Shown one piece after another: positions 1 through 7,409 of a DNA stretch of 64,000 nt (the first letter of the stretch is position 1; each line of letters opens with the position of its first letter). The stretch is taken from assembly GCA_902778895.1 (NCBI GenBank), contig CACYZF010000006.1:269154-333153 (forward strand). Reading direction: 5' to 3'. Origin of the DNA: an uncultured bacterium. GTDB lineage: Bacteria > Verrucomicrobiota > Lentisphaeria > Victivallales > UBA1829. The notes beneath the pieces were generated by a model that saw only the letters and a program-made list of their open reading frames with translations, was not told where the DNA came from and did no database searches. Position numbers and translations under genes: made by a program.

Positions 1-299
1 CCGGGGACGGACGTGATCTCGTCTGCGATGCGGTCGATCTCGGAGGAAGCGGCATCGAGCTGTTCCTCCGTGTCCGCGGTGAACAGGACGGCGGACTGGT
101 TGAACAGGCCGGAATTCAGGAGCACGGCGCAGGCTCGTTCGGATCTGCTGCCGGTCGGGAGCATGCGCGTGATGTCGGCGCTGAACGACGCGGCGAGGAG
201 GGGAAGGGCGGAGAGGACGAGCGCGAGCAGCGACAGGACCGCCGCGAGGACCGGGCGCCGCAGACCGAACAGAATCACGCGCCTCAGAAAGTGTTTCAT
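1..299 (-). CDS. MMPL-type exporter, N-terminal fragment (cut by window edge)
   Basis: Only about 99 N-terminal residues lie in the window; the gene continues beyond base 1. The visible part has a basic start (MKHFLRRVILFGLRRP), one strong hydrophobic segment at about residues 15-37, then a periplasmic-looking stretch (SADITRMLPTGSRSE). This layout, one membrane helix followed by a 'D-x-x-x-x-LP' region, is typical of MMPL/RND-like exporters encoded in aryl-polyene and other type II FAS-like clusters, where they are thought to move the lipid product across the inner membrane. The start ATG overlaps the stop of the upstream LolA-like gene in an ATGA arrangement, so the two are probably translationally coupled. 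Family assignment rests on context and a short fragment and is therefore moderate. Confidence 0.55.
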   Translation of the reverse strand, partial: MKHFLRRVILFGLRRPVLAAVLSLLALVLSALPLLAASFSADITRMLPTGSRSERACAVLLNSGLFNQSAVLFTADTEEQLDAASSEIDRIADEITSVP

Positions 300-985
300 T
301 TTTTCTGTTTCGCCTGCCAGAGTGCGTCCGGGATATCGGAATCGAACACGGAATCAGAATAAACGAGCTCGGTCACGTCGCCGTTCTTCTCGGAAGCGCG
401 GACCTTCACGATCTTCGTTTTGGAATCGTCAAGCGTGAGCTCGACTTCTGTGATGAGCGAGGCGGCGAAGCGTTCGGAACGCGGTTTCAGCACGACCGTG
501 CCGTCCTTGCCCGCGGCCGCCTCGAAATCCTTCTCCAGCGCCTTCACGTCGCCGGACGCGAACGCCGTCATGGCGTCGGAGAGCATTTCGAGCATCGGGT
601 ATTTGGAGAACGGCGCGGAGACGGTCTTGTCGGAATCGGCGTCCCACTGCGTGAGCTTGCCATTCGCGATGATGCAGGAGTACCGGAGCGGTTTTTCGAC
701 GTGCCAGGCGAAGCGTTTGCCGGGACGGTCGAGGCAGAGCTCGCCGTTCAGGACCATCGGCTTTTTGAATGCCTTCAGGTGCTTCGTCTGGACGAATTTC
801 GTGCGGAGCGTCCTGAAATTCGCGATGTTGGCGAGCAACTCCGCGGTGTCGGGTTCAGCTGCCCTGGCTTCCTCTTCCTGCGTCTTCGGTTTGGTCTGCG
901 CGGCATCCTCCCCCGCGAAGGCGAAGGGTGCGCAGACGGACAGAAAAACCGCCGTCAGGATGCGGAGCGCCGGCCCGAACGTCAT
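296..985 (-). CDS. LolA-like outer-membrane lipoprotein carrier protein
   Basis: A protein of 229 residues with a signal peptide (MTFGPALRILTAVFLSVCAPFAFA, cleavage expected before GEDAAQ). The mature part contains LolA-family features: 'LLANIANFRTLRTKFVQTKHL' near residue 45, 'GELCLDRPGKRFAWHVEKPL' and 'VLKPRS' further on. Such LolA-like proteins are regular members of aryl-polyene-type clusters, where they are proposed to carry the lipid product through the periplasm together with the MMPL exporter. The chosen ATG overlaps the stop of the dehydratase gene by four bases, and its own stop overlaps the start of the exporter gene. The tight coupling argues for a dedicated transport role rather than general LolA function; that last step is inference. 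Confidence 0.75.
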   Translation of the reverse strand: MTFGPALRILTAVFLSVCAPFAFAGEDAAQTKPKTQEEEARAAEPDTAELLANIANFRTLRTKFVQTKHLKAFKKPMVLNGELCLDRPGKRFAWHVEKPLRYSCIIANGKLTQWDADSDKTVSAPFSKYPMLEMLSDAMTAFASGDVKALEKDFEAAAGKDGTVVLKPRSERFAASLITEVELTLDDSKTKIVKVRASEKNGDVTELVYSDSVFDSDIPDALWQAKQKK

Positions 986-1467
986 TTTTTCTCTTCGTAG
1001 TTGGTCAGGAAGAGTTTCAGCGTGCCCTTCGCCGCGGGCTTGCCGTTGACGGACGCCTCGTAGCCGATGCCGCGCCATTTGCCGAGGTCGTACTGGACGT
1101 TGATGATGATGTCCACGGTGTCGCCGACGTGCGGGATGGCGGAGTATTCGGAGTCGACGACTTCGACCAGGAGTCCGCCGAAGGACTTGTCCTGACGCTG
1201 GTAGGCGTCGAGCACGGCTGCTGTCTGCGCGGCGTATTCGATGAACGTTTCCGCGCCGGTGGAGCCGTCGGCGGCCGCCAGCGGATGGTCGGGATGCACC
1301 ACGGAGGACGTCTTGCCGCCCTGGTCCCATTCCTCGATGATCGTGTCGATCAGCGCGAAGGGCTCGCCGTGCGGAAGCAGTCCGGCGGCGGGGTAGGGCA
1401 GTTTGGCGCGCAGTTCCTCGTGATTGAGGACGGGCTTGTTGGATTTCGGAGTTTCTGATTCGGCCAT
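982..1467 (-). CDS. Hotdog-fold 3-hydroxyacyl-ACP dehydratase-like protein
   Basis: A 161-residue single-domain protein. The motif LLPHGEPFALIDTIIEEW at residues 31-48 matches the FabZ/ApeP-type dehydratase pattern in which the His of 'PH' is catalytic; it is followed by 'ETFIEYAAQTAA' around residue 73, the usual second half of the active site. Its predicted job is removal of water from a 3-hydroxyacyl-ACP in the chain-elongation cycle run by the neighbouring ketosynthase, ACP and reductase. It resembles the short dehydratases of aryl-polyene clusters more than housekeeping FabZ. It lies between the acyltransferase and the LolA-like gene, overlapping the latter by four bases. Confidence 0.75.
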   Translation of the reverse strand: MAESETPKSNKPVLNHEELRAKLPYPAAGLLPHGEPFALIDTIIEEWDQGGKTSSVVHPDHPLAAADGSTGAETFIEYAAQTAAVLDAYQRQDKSFGGLLVEVVDSEYSAIPHVGDTVDIIINVQYDLGKWRGIGYEASVNGKPAAKGTLKLFLTNYEEKK

Positions 1468-1503
1468 GATGAGTGAATTCCTTCTGAAACGGTATGTGAA
1501 TGT

Positions 1504-2295
1504 TTAAGCTGATTTTGCGGAAATGAGGCAGAACGGATAGCGCCGCTCCTGTTTCCACGCGTCGATCTCGCGGTCGAGCGCGGCGGTTTCCTCTTCGAGG
1601 ATGCGGTGGACTTCCCGCTGGATGCGGAAATGCGGCTCGGATGCGATGCGTTCCTGGGGGATCGGCTTCAGCACGCGCATGATGACGCGGCTCGGACGCA
1701 TGCGGAACGAACGGTCCGGGCTGGCTTCGTTTCCCGCGATGGCGACCGGGATCAGCGGCGCGCCGAGTTCCTTCGCGGCACGGAAGAACGCGCTGTGGAA
1801 GGGCGCCATGGTGCGGGAGCCGGACCGCGTGCCCTCCGGGAAGACGTAGATGGTGCCGGAATTGCTCAGGGCGCGGCGGGTCTGCTCCACGATCTCCTCG
1901 TAGGTGAGGTTGTTCACGTCGATGAAGCCGCCCATGCGCGCGAAGACGCCGAAGAACGGCATGTGAAGCGCCCAGCCCTTCGCGGCGGCCATGGCGGCTC
2001 CCGCAGCGGGGATGATCGAGACCAGGAACGGATCGGACGACGAACGGTGGTTCACGACGAAGATGCCGTGGTCCGCGCCGCCGGAGAAGTCGTCGAGCCG
2101 GACCGGGACATAGACGCTATACCAGCAGCGGATCATGCAGCGGCCGAACGTGCGGATGAATTTCAGGACCGCGACGTTGAACGGCCTGCCGGTGAGGAGA
2201 CAGAATACCCCCGCGATCAGGAAAAACGGCGAGGCCAGTATGCAGTAGAGAGCGATGCATACGACCATGTGCGTGTAGACGATCAGGGAAAACAT
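1504..2295 (-). CDS. PlsC-family lysophospholipid acyltransferase
   Basis: A 263-residue membrane-associated acyltransferase. The N-terminus has two hydrophobic segments (residues 5-32). The catalytic HX4D motif appears as NHRSSSDP at about residues 77-84 and the substrate-binding motif as FPEGTRSG at about residues 154-161, both diagnostic of the 1-acylglycerol-3-phosphate acyltransferase (PlsC) family. In this operon it probably attaches the finished acyl or polyene chain to a lipid acceptor instead of serving general phospholipid synthesis; that is inferred from context. The ATG is preceded by CAGGAG at suitable spacing. It lies 36 bases upstream of the dehydratase gene and 49 bases downstream of the ACP gene. 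Confidence 0.85.
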   Translation of the reverse strand: MFSLIVYTHMVVCIALYCILASPFFLIAGVFCLLTGRPFNVAVLKFIRTFGRCMIRCWYSVYVPVRLDDFSGGADHGIFVVNHRSSSDPFLVSIIPAAGAAMAAAKGWALHMPFFGVFARMGGFIDVNNLTYEEIVEQTRRALSNSGTIYVFPEGTRSGSRTMAPFHSAFFRAAKELGAPLIPVAIAGNEASPDRSFRMRPSRVIMRVLKPIPQERIASEPHFRIQREVHRILEEETAALDREIDAWKQERRYPFCLISAKSA

Positions 2296-2344
2296 CTCCG
2301 GCTCCTGTTGGTGGGCGGCGAAACGGGAAGATAGATGAGGTTGT

Positions 2345-2662
2345 TTATTTCGATTCCTGCTGCGCTGCCTGTGCGGCGGCCGCCTTGGCTGCCTCGGCTT
2401 GTGCCGTGAGCATCGCCTGGTTCTTCTCGAAGAAGTCGTAGACGTCTCCGAGCGTGCGGACCTGTTTGATCTCCTCGTTGTCGCGGAGCGAGATGCCGAA
2501 CTTGCGCTGAAGTCCGATCATCAGGTCGACCATGTCGAGGCTGTCCAGCCCGAGGTCTTCGAAGAAGGTCTTTTCAGGGGAAAGGTCGGCGGGGTCGAGT
2601 TCCATTTCGTTGACGAGTGCGCCGTTGACGGCTTCGATGATTTCGTCGCGTGTGAGATTCAT
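2345..2662 (-). CDS. Acyl carrier protein
   Basis: A 105-residue acidic carrier protein. The phosphopantetheine attachment motif is visible as DLGLDSLDMVDLMI around residues 36-49, the Ser being the modified residue. The C-terminus carries an Ala/Gln-rich tail (AKAAAAQAAQQESK) beyond the usual length of about 80 residues, so it is a somewhat extended ACP. It lies between the ketosynthase and acyltransferase genes, consistent with a dedicated ACP for this cluster; FabF/FabG-type housekeeping ACPs usually lie in another gene order. No second ACP, often found in aryl-polyene clusters, is visible inside the window, though one could lie beyond the left edge. Confidence 0.92.
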   Translation of the reverse strand: MNLTRDEIIEAVNGALVNEMELDPADLSPEKTFFEDLGLDSLDMVDLMIGLQRKFGISLRDNEEIKQVRTLGDVYDFFEKNQAMLTAQAEAAKAAAAQAAQQESK

Positions 2663-2686
2663 ATCGGGATCCTCCGGGGAAGGTTG

Positions 2687-3904
2687 TTATACGTTGAGCT
2701 TGCAGATCAGGGAGGCGTTGATGCCTCCGAACGCAAAGGAGTTTTTGAAGAAGATGCGGATTCGTTTTTCGCGCGGGGCGGTCAGGTGGTCGATCCCGGC
2801 GCAGGCGGGGTCGATGTCGACGAGGTTGCGGGTCGGGATCAGGACGCTGTGGCGCGCCATTTCGAAGACTGCCGCCATTTCCAGCGGGCCGGACGCGCCG
2901 AGCGTGTGCCCGAGGTGCCCCTTGAGGCTGGAGACCGGGACATTCGCGCCGAAGACTTCGCGGATGGCGGCGGCTTCGGCGGCGTCGCCCTGAAGCGTGG
3001 ACGTGGCGTGCGCGCTGATGTAGTCGATGTCGGACGGATCGATCCCGGCGGACGCGCAGGTGTCCACCATGCAGCGGGCGATGGCGGGCGCGTCGGACTG
3101 GCTGAGGCCGTTTCCGCCGCTGTTCGAGGAGTAGCCGATGATCTCGCCGTATATCTTTGCGCCGCGCTTCACGGCGTGTTCGTATTCCTCCAGACAGAAG
3201 ACCGCCGCGCCTTCGCCGCAGACCAGCCCCTTGCGGTGCGCCGAGAACGGCTGCGAGCTCCGCGTCGGGTCGTCCTCGGCGGGCGCGTGGGCGTACATCA
3301 GGGCGAACGAGCCGGAGACTTCCGACCCGGTTTCGTCCGCGCCGCCGCAGAACATGACCGTCTCCTGTCCGGCCGCGATGAGCGCCGCGCCGAGCCCCAT
3401 GGACTGAAGCCCGGAGGCGCAGGCGGAACACGGCGAGTAGATCGCGCCGTTGAGCCCGAGCGTGCGTGCGAGGTTGAACGCCGTGGTGTGGGAGGCGGCT
3501 TTGAAGAAGTGCATCGGGGAGAGCCGGTCGCTCTGCCCGGAAATGACCAGCGCGTAGCCTTCGCGCAGGGTGCTGACGGACCCCATGGTGGACCCGACGG
3601 CGCATCCGGCGCTCAGGACGAGCAATTCGTCCTGGGTGAGCCCGGAATCCCGCATGGCGGCAAGTCCGGCCATCGCGGTGAAGCAGGCAGCCGGGGCCAT
3701 GGCGCGGCGGAGCGTGCGCGGCAGGACGCGGAAGCGTTCGGGATCGCGCGGAGCGGGCGCGGTCGGCAGGAAGTTTTCGTCTTCCCCGGCACGCACGACG
3801 GCGCTTTTGCCCGCGGCGAGGTTGTCGAAGAGCTCGCCGGGCGTGAATCCGAGCGCGCTGTAGATGCCGCTGCCCGTGATGACGACACGTTTGAGTCCGT
3901 TCAT
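2687..3904 (-). CDS. Beta-ketoacyl-ACP synthase (FabF-like, cluster type)
   Basis: A 405-residue condensing enzyme of the thiolase fold. The active-site Cys sits in SACASGLQSMG (about residue 160), the two His in HATSTLQGD and GHLGHTLGASG; together they form the Cys-His-His triad of elongating ketosynthases. The protein should extend an acyl chain bound to the adjacent ACP by decarboxylative condensation with malonyl-ACP. The start ATG and length match the family. It is preceded 28 bases upstream by the FabG-like gene and followed 24 bases later by the ACP gene. Whether the product is a fatty acid, an aryl polyene or another polyketide cannot be told from this protein alone. Confidence 0.9.
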   Translation of the reverse strand: MNGLKRVVITGSGIYSALGFTPGELFDNLAAGKSAVVRAGEDENFLPTAPAPRDPERFRVLPRTLRRAMAPAACFTAMAGLAAMRDSGLTQDELLVLSAGCAVGSTMGSVSTLREGYALVISGQSDRLSPMHFFKAASHTTAFNLARTLGLNGAIYSPCSACASGLQSMGLGAALIAAGQETVMFCGGADETGSEVSGSFALMYAHAPAEDDPTRSSQPFSAHRKGLVCGEGAAVFCLEEYEHAVKRGAKIYGEIIGYSSNSGGNGLSQSDAPAIARCMVDTCASAGIDPSDIDYISAHATSTLQGDAAEAAAIREVFGANVPVSSLKGHLGHTLGASGPLEMAAVFEMARHSVLIPTRNLVDIDPACAGIDHLTAPREKRIRIFFKNSFAFGGINASLICKLNV

Positions 3905-3932
3905 GCGCGCCTCCTGCCGATGTGAAAAACGT

Positions 3933-4661
3933 TCAGCATACCAGACCTCCGTTCACGCCGATGACCTGCCCGGTGATGTACTCCGAATACGGTCCTGCGA
4001 GGAAGGAAACGACGGACGCGACTTCCTCCGGCGCGCCTTTGCGTCCGAGCGGGATCAGCGGCAGGATCTTGGTCATGTCGAGGTCGCGCGTCATTTCCGT
4101 GTCGATCACGCCGGGCGCGACCGCGTTCACGAGGATGTTTCTGCGGCCGAGCTCTCCGGCGAGCGCCTTCACGGCGCCGATGAGGCCGGCTTTCGCGGCG
4201 GAATAATTGACTTGGCCGGGCCGTCCGACCTGGCCGGACGCGCTGCTGATGACGATGATGCGGCCCTTCTTCGCGGAGATGAGCGGCTGGACCAGCGGCT
4301 GGACGCAGTTGTAGAAGCCGTCGAGCCCGGTCCTGATCACGTCGTCCCACTCCGCCGAGGTCATCCAGGCGAAAAGGTCGTCGCGGGAGATCCCGGCGTT
4401 GTAGACGACCGCGAACGGCGGCTTGTCGGCAAAAAGCTCGGTGATGACGCGGATGCTCTCCGCGCGGTCGGTCACGTCAAGCGAGACCGGCAGGAAGGTC
4501 CGTCCGAGCGCCTCGACCTGCGCGCGCAGGCCGTCGAGACGCGCCGTGTCGCCGCGGCAGGTGGCCGCGACGTCGAAGCCGTCCTGTGCCAAACGCAAAG
4601 CGGTCGCATACCCGATTCCTCGGGATGCGCCGATGATGAGTGCGAGACGATCCGATGCCAT
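3933..4661 (-). CDS. 3-oxoacyl-ACP reductase, SDR family (FabG-like)
   Basis: A 242-residue short-chain dehydrogenase. The NAD(P)-binding glycine motif is GASRGIGYA at residues 12-20, the catalytic pair is visible as YSAAKAG (about residue 155), preceded by the Ser of ISSASGQVG. The protein is expected to reduce the 3-oxoacyl-ACP made by the ketosynthase. It is the first gene of the operon; transcription probably starts from the intergenic region upstream (a TTGAAA / TACAGT pair is present). Divergent neighbours are absent: the next gene upstream is transcribed in the same direction but about 200 bases away. The C-terminus (GQVIGVNGGLVC) is typical of FabG. Confidence 0.9.
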   Translation of the reverse strand: MASDRLALIIGASRGIGYATALRLAQDGFDVAATCRGDTARLDGLRAQVEALGRTFLPVSLDVTDRAESIRVITELFADKPPFAVVYNAGISRDDLFAWMTSAEWDDVIRTGLDGFYNCVQPLVQPLISAKKGRIIVISSASGQVGRPGQVNYSAAKAGLIGAVKALAGELGRRNILVNAVAPGVIDTEMTRDLDMTKILPLIPLGRKGAPEEVASVVSFLAGPYSEYITGQVIGVNGGLVC

Positions 4662-4749
4662 AAAACCGAAACAAGCTCCTGAAAACGTTGGAGTTATGAG
4701 ATTAATGAAATACGGGCGCAGTGTGCGTGCGCTGTATCTTTATCTATAT

Positions 4750-4777
4750 ACTGTAACACTCTTTTCGCTTTTTTCAA
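4750..4777 (-). promoter_or_regulatory. Candidate promoter of the FAS-like operon
   Basis: On the minus strand TTGAAA and TACAGT are separated by 16 bases in the AT-rich gap between yraN and fabG, about 90 bases before the fabG-like start. The -35 box fits well and the -10 box only moderately. Confidence 0.35.
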
Positions 4778-4862
4778 CCGGAAGACGCGGAATCTTTTGC
4801 GCCTTTTTCCGAAAAGTGAACGGAAAACGGGCTGAAAACGGATGGAAAAACGCCCGCCGGAT

Positions 4863-5384
4863 TCATTCCACGGGGAAGAACATGGACTGCGTGGCGGCGT
4901 TCGTCCTGCGGCGGAAGACGCGGCCCGGAATGCCATGTTTCGAGAAAGTCGGGCGGCCCATGAAGTTGACGTGATGCCGGATGGCGAGCGGGCCGAACGG
5001 ACCGCGCAGGACTTCGACGAGGTCGAACCGGTAACGGCGGTTCGCGGCGGCGTCGCCGAGGTCGTGCAGGAACGAGATTGCGGCGCGGAAGTTGCGGCGT
5101 TTCTGGGCGTCGGAAAGCTCGCGCCACGGCTCGGGGCGTCTGCCGAACTGGCGCAGGTGGCAGTAGCGCGTCTTCACCTCCACGAACACGAATGCCGCGC
5201 CGTCGAGGCAGATTAAATCGAGTTCGCCGAATGGCGTGCGGCAGTCGCGCAGCAGGACGGTGTATCCAAGCTGCGCGAGCAGACGTGCGGCGTCGCGTTC
5301 TCCGGCCGCGCCGAGCCGTTTCCGCCAGGAGCGTTTCCGGGCGGACTGCCGGGGCGCGGATGATCCTGTTCCGTCGTCAGGCAT
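4863..5384 (-). CDS. yraN: YraN/UPF0102 family endonuclease-like protein
   Basis: A 173-residue protein of the UPF0102 (YraN) family, which has a restriction-endonuclease-like fold. Family hallmarks are visible: GAAGERDAARLLAQLGYTVL near residues 27-45, then 'TPFGELDLICLDGAAFVFVEVK' containing the D-(E-x-K) type nuclease residues, and the C-terminal RRYRFDLVEV. The physiological role in bacteria is not settled. About 28 residues of basic, low-complexity sequence precede the conserved domain, so a start further in is possible. The gene overlaps the 3' end of the small unknown gene upstream by eight bases and is the last gene of the UDP-sugar pyrophosphorylase operon. Confidence 0.88.
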   Translation of the reverse strand: MPDDGTGSSAPRQSARKRSWRKRLGAAGERDAARLLAQLGYTVLLRDCRTPFGELDLICLDGAAFVFVEVKTRYCHLRQFGRRPEPWRELSDAQKRRNFRAAISFLHDLGDAAANRRYRFDLVEVLRGPFGPLAIRHHVNFMGRPTFSKHGIPGRVFRRRTNAATQSMFFPVE

Positions 5385-5712
5385 CTTTCGGGAGGCGCTT
5401 GAACAGCCCCCAGAGGTCGTCGCCGATGAAGAACGTGCCGAGCGTGTCGAATCCGCCGGTGAACCGGCTGAGAAAGACCGCCGCGACCTCGTTGAAATCG
5501 CGGGACGGGAGCTTGGAGAACACGAACTTTGCGGCGGAGTCGTCTTCTTCCGCGGGGCATTCGTTGAAGACGAAAAGGATCTGGCGGCCGATGGGGCAGA
5601 CTCCGGTGAAACGAACCGGTTTCAGGCGGTGCGCCGCCTTTTCGAGCGCCTTGCCTGCGGCCTCGGCGTCGAACAGGATGTCGTCTTCGCTGAGCGGTAC
5701 GATCTTGATCAT
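5377..5712 (-). CDS. Small conserved-looking unknown protein
   Basis: I do not recognise this 111-residue protein. It starts MIKIVPLSEDDILFD and contains a region of likely mixed alpha/beta structure (TGVCPIGRQILFVFNECP). No signal peptide, membrane segment or metal motif is evident, so it is probably cytoplasmic. Its reality is supported by the four-base ATGA overlap with the upstream UDP-sugar pyrophosphorylase gene and the eight-base overlap with yraN downstream, a typical operon pattern. It has the same codon bias (strong G/C at third positions) as its neighbours. Function cannot be assigned from sequence. Confidence 0.75.
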   Translation of the reverse strand: MIKIVPLSEDDILFDAEAAGKALEKAAHRLKPVRFTGVCPIGRQILFVFNECPAEEDDSAAKFVFSKLPSRDFNEVAAVFLSRFTGGFDTLGTFFIGDDLWGLFKRLPKDA

Positions 5713-7136
5713 TTTCCGAACGCTTTCGATTGGCCGGGTTGAATGGGTTCCGTCACGGGATTCGCGCGGAAATATTCCACCGCGTCGGCGTCGTCGACGA
5801 CGCAGCGGGGCGAGATCTCGACGAGCGCGGCGGGCGTGCCGTCGGCGTTGCGCGGGACCTGGATTCCGGCGAGGCCGAGGCGGCGGGCGTCGCGTTCCAC
5901 GAGCATGGCGCGGCAGGATTCGGCAGAGTCCACGCCCGTGGCGTTCTTGGTCGGGCCGAACATCTCCTTGCGGGAACCCTCGACGACAATGGCGCGTTCC
6001 GCCATCGGGAGCGCGTCGAAAATGAAGGATTCGAGCTTGACCGCGTTTGTGGATTCGGGTTTCACGACTGTGCCGTCGGCGGCGAGGTACGGGACCTTCT
6101 TGTCCGCGCGGTGCCACGGCAGCTTCAGTGTGCCGTCCTGCGTGAGCGATTCGACGAACGAGCGGCTGATGATGTGGATGGCGGGGCTGCCGGAGAGGAA
6201 CGCCAGCGTCCCGTCCGGATTGAGGCGTTCGGCGAGCTCCAGCGGCATGTCGCTGTATTCGATCACGTGCAGGCGGCCGCCGGAGAGGCAGAAATTGCCG
6301 AGCTTTTCGGTCGGGCAGGTCTTCGGCAGCATGCGGCTGCTGATCTGAGAGCCTTCGAGGATGTGCAGGCCGATGAACAGCGGATCGGCGATCGGGACCA
6401 GCGGATTGTCCACCTGGAAATACGAGAGGTACTCTACGCCGTCGGCGGCCATGCGGTCGAGGCAGCCGGACGCCCGGAGCGCCAGCAGCGTGCCGCCGTG
6501 CCCGTTCGGGGAGAGCGCGAGGGAATCCTTCGCGCCGATGATGAGCTTGCCGTCAAGCCCGATGGCGGGCATGGTGCCCTGCACGAAGAAACGGACCTGG
6601 CCGTCGGCGAGCCCGAAATATTTGTTCTTTTCGAAGAATTCCTTCGTCGGGGCGGCGTTCAACTCGCTGCACATGATGTACCACGTCAGCGGCGCACCGT
6701 ACTTTTCCGAGATGCGGCCGATGGATTCGGCGAAATACTGGAAGAGCGTCTTGTGCAGGACGGGCGTGATCGGGTAGGTGCCCTTCGGACCGTCGAATCC
6801 GAGGCGCGTGCCCTGTCCGCCCGCGACCGTGAGCGCCGCCACTTTGCCCGCGCGGAGGACTTCCACGCCCTTCGCGGTCGCCTCGGCGTACAGCTTCTCC
6901 TGTTCGGCGGTCTTCGCCGGGAACGGGAAGAACGGAGCGGGCGCGAGGTCGGCGGGGATGGCGGTCTCCGGGCGTTTGAGGACGTATCCGGCGATGAGGC
7001 CGGGGAGCGCTTCCCAGTCGATCACGCTGAACTGGGCTTCGAGTTTGGCCTGCGCCGCGGCATCGGCGGCGTCGTAATGCGCGAGCAGATGCGCCTGTCC
7101 GGCGGCTTCGATGCGTTTTCTGAGTGCTTCCTGCAT
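5709..7136 (-). CDS. UDP-sugar pyrophosphorylase (UDP-GlcNAc/UDP-glucose type)
   Basis: A 475-residue nucleotidyltransferase of the eukaryote-like UDPGP family, which joins UTP to GlcNAc-1-phosphate or glucose-1-phosphate. The signature GGQGTRLGFDGPKGTYPI lies at about residues 105-122, the nucleotide-binding loop; further motifs are GHGGTLLALRASG and 'YFQVDNPLVPIADP'. The closest pattern is UDP-N-acetylglucosamine diphosphorylase, but UDP-glucose specificity cannot be excluded. The internal ATG at 7136 was chosen because AGGAGG stands seven bases before it and the family begins at about that point; an extension to 7283 would add 49 unconserved residues spanning the promoter. It heads a three-gene operon with the unknown gene and yraN. 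Confidence 0.88.
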   Translation of the reverse strand: MQEALRKRIEAAGQAHLLAHYDAADAAAQAKLEAQFSVIDWEALPGLIAGYVLKRPETAIPADLAPAPFFPFPAKTAEQEKLYAEATAKGVEVLRAGKVAALTVAGGQGTRLGFDGPKGTYPITPVLHKTLFQYFAESIGRISEKYGAPLTWYIMCSELNAAPTKEFFEKNKYFGLADGQVRFFVQGTMPAIGLDGKLIIGAKDSLALSPNGHGGTLLALRASGCLDRMAADGVEYLSYFQVDNPLVPIADPLFIGLHILEGSQISSRMLPKTCPTEKLGNFCLSGGRLHVIEYSDMPLELAERLNPDGTLAFLSGSPAIHIISRSFVESLTQDGTLKLPWHRADKKVPYLAADGTVVKPESTNAVKLESFIFDALPMAERAIVVEGSRKEMFGPTKNATGVDSAESCRAMLVERDARRLGLAGIQVPRNADGTPAALVEISPRCVVDDADAVEYFRANPVTEPIQPGQSKAFGK

Positions 7137-7181
7137 GTTTTTCCTCCTGAAAAATGAGTTTGATTCGTTGTCGTTCGGATT

Positions 7182-7210
7182 AATATACATCCTGAATCCG
7201 CAACAATCAA
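7182..7210 (-). promoter_or_regulatory. Sigma-70-type promoter of the UDP-sugar pyrophosphorylase operon
   Basis: Minus-strand TTGATT and TATATT separated by exactly 17 bases, about 45 bases before the chosen start codon. The same hexamers and spacing recur in front of other genes in the window. Confidence 0.65.
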
Positions 7211-7409
7211 ACGCACGCGCGATTTTTTGCCGGAATGAGGCCGTTTCTCCCGCTTTCTGCACAATGATTTCGTCTTTCTGCACATTTTTGCTTGAAAAAT
7301 AGGCAGAATCGGGGGATTATCAGATAGAAAGCCGATGGTCTCCCTGACGCGGCATCCTCATATCCTGACGGCGGCGTGCCGGTCATTCTTCTTCCTTAAG
7401 GAAAAAATT

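Noticed and set aside
7250..7290. Direct repeat CTTTCTGCACA, twice
   Set aside because: Two short copies in an AT-rich gap without symmetry or promoter relation; too little to support a site.
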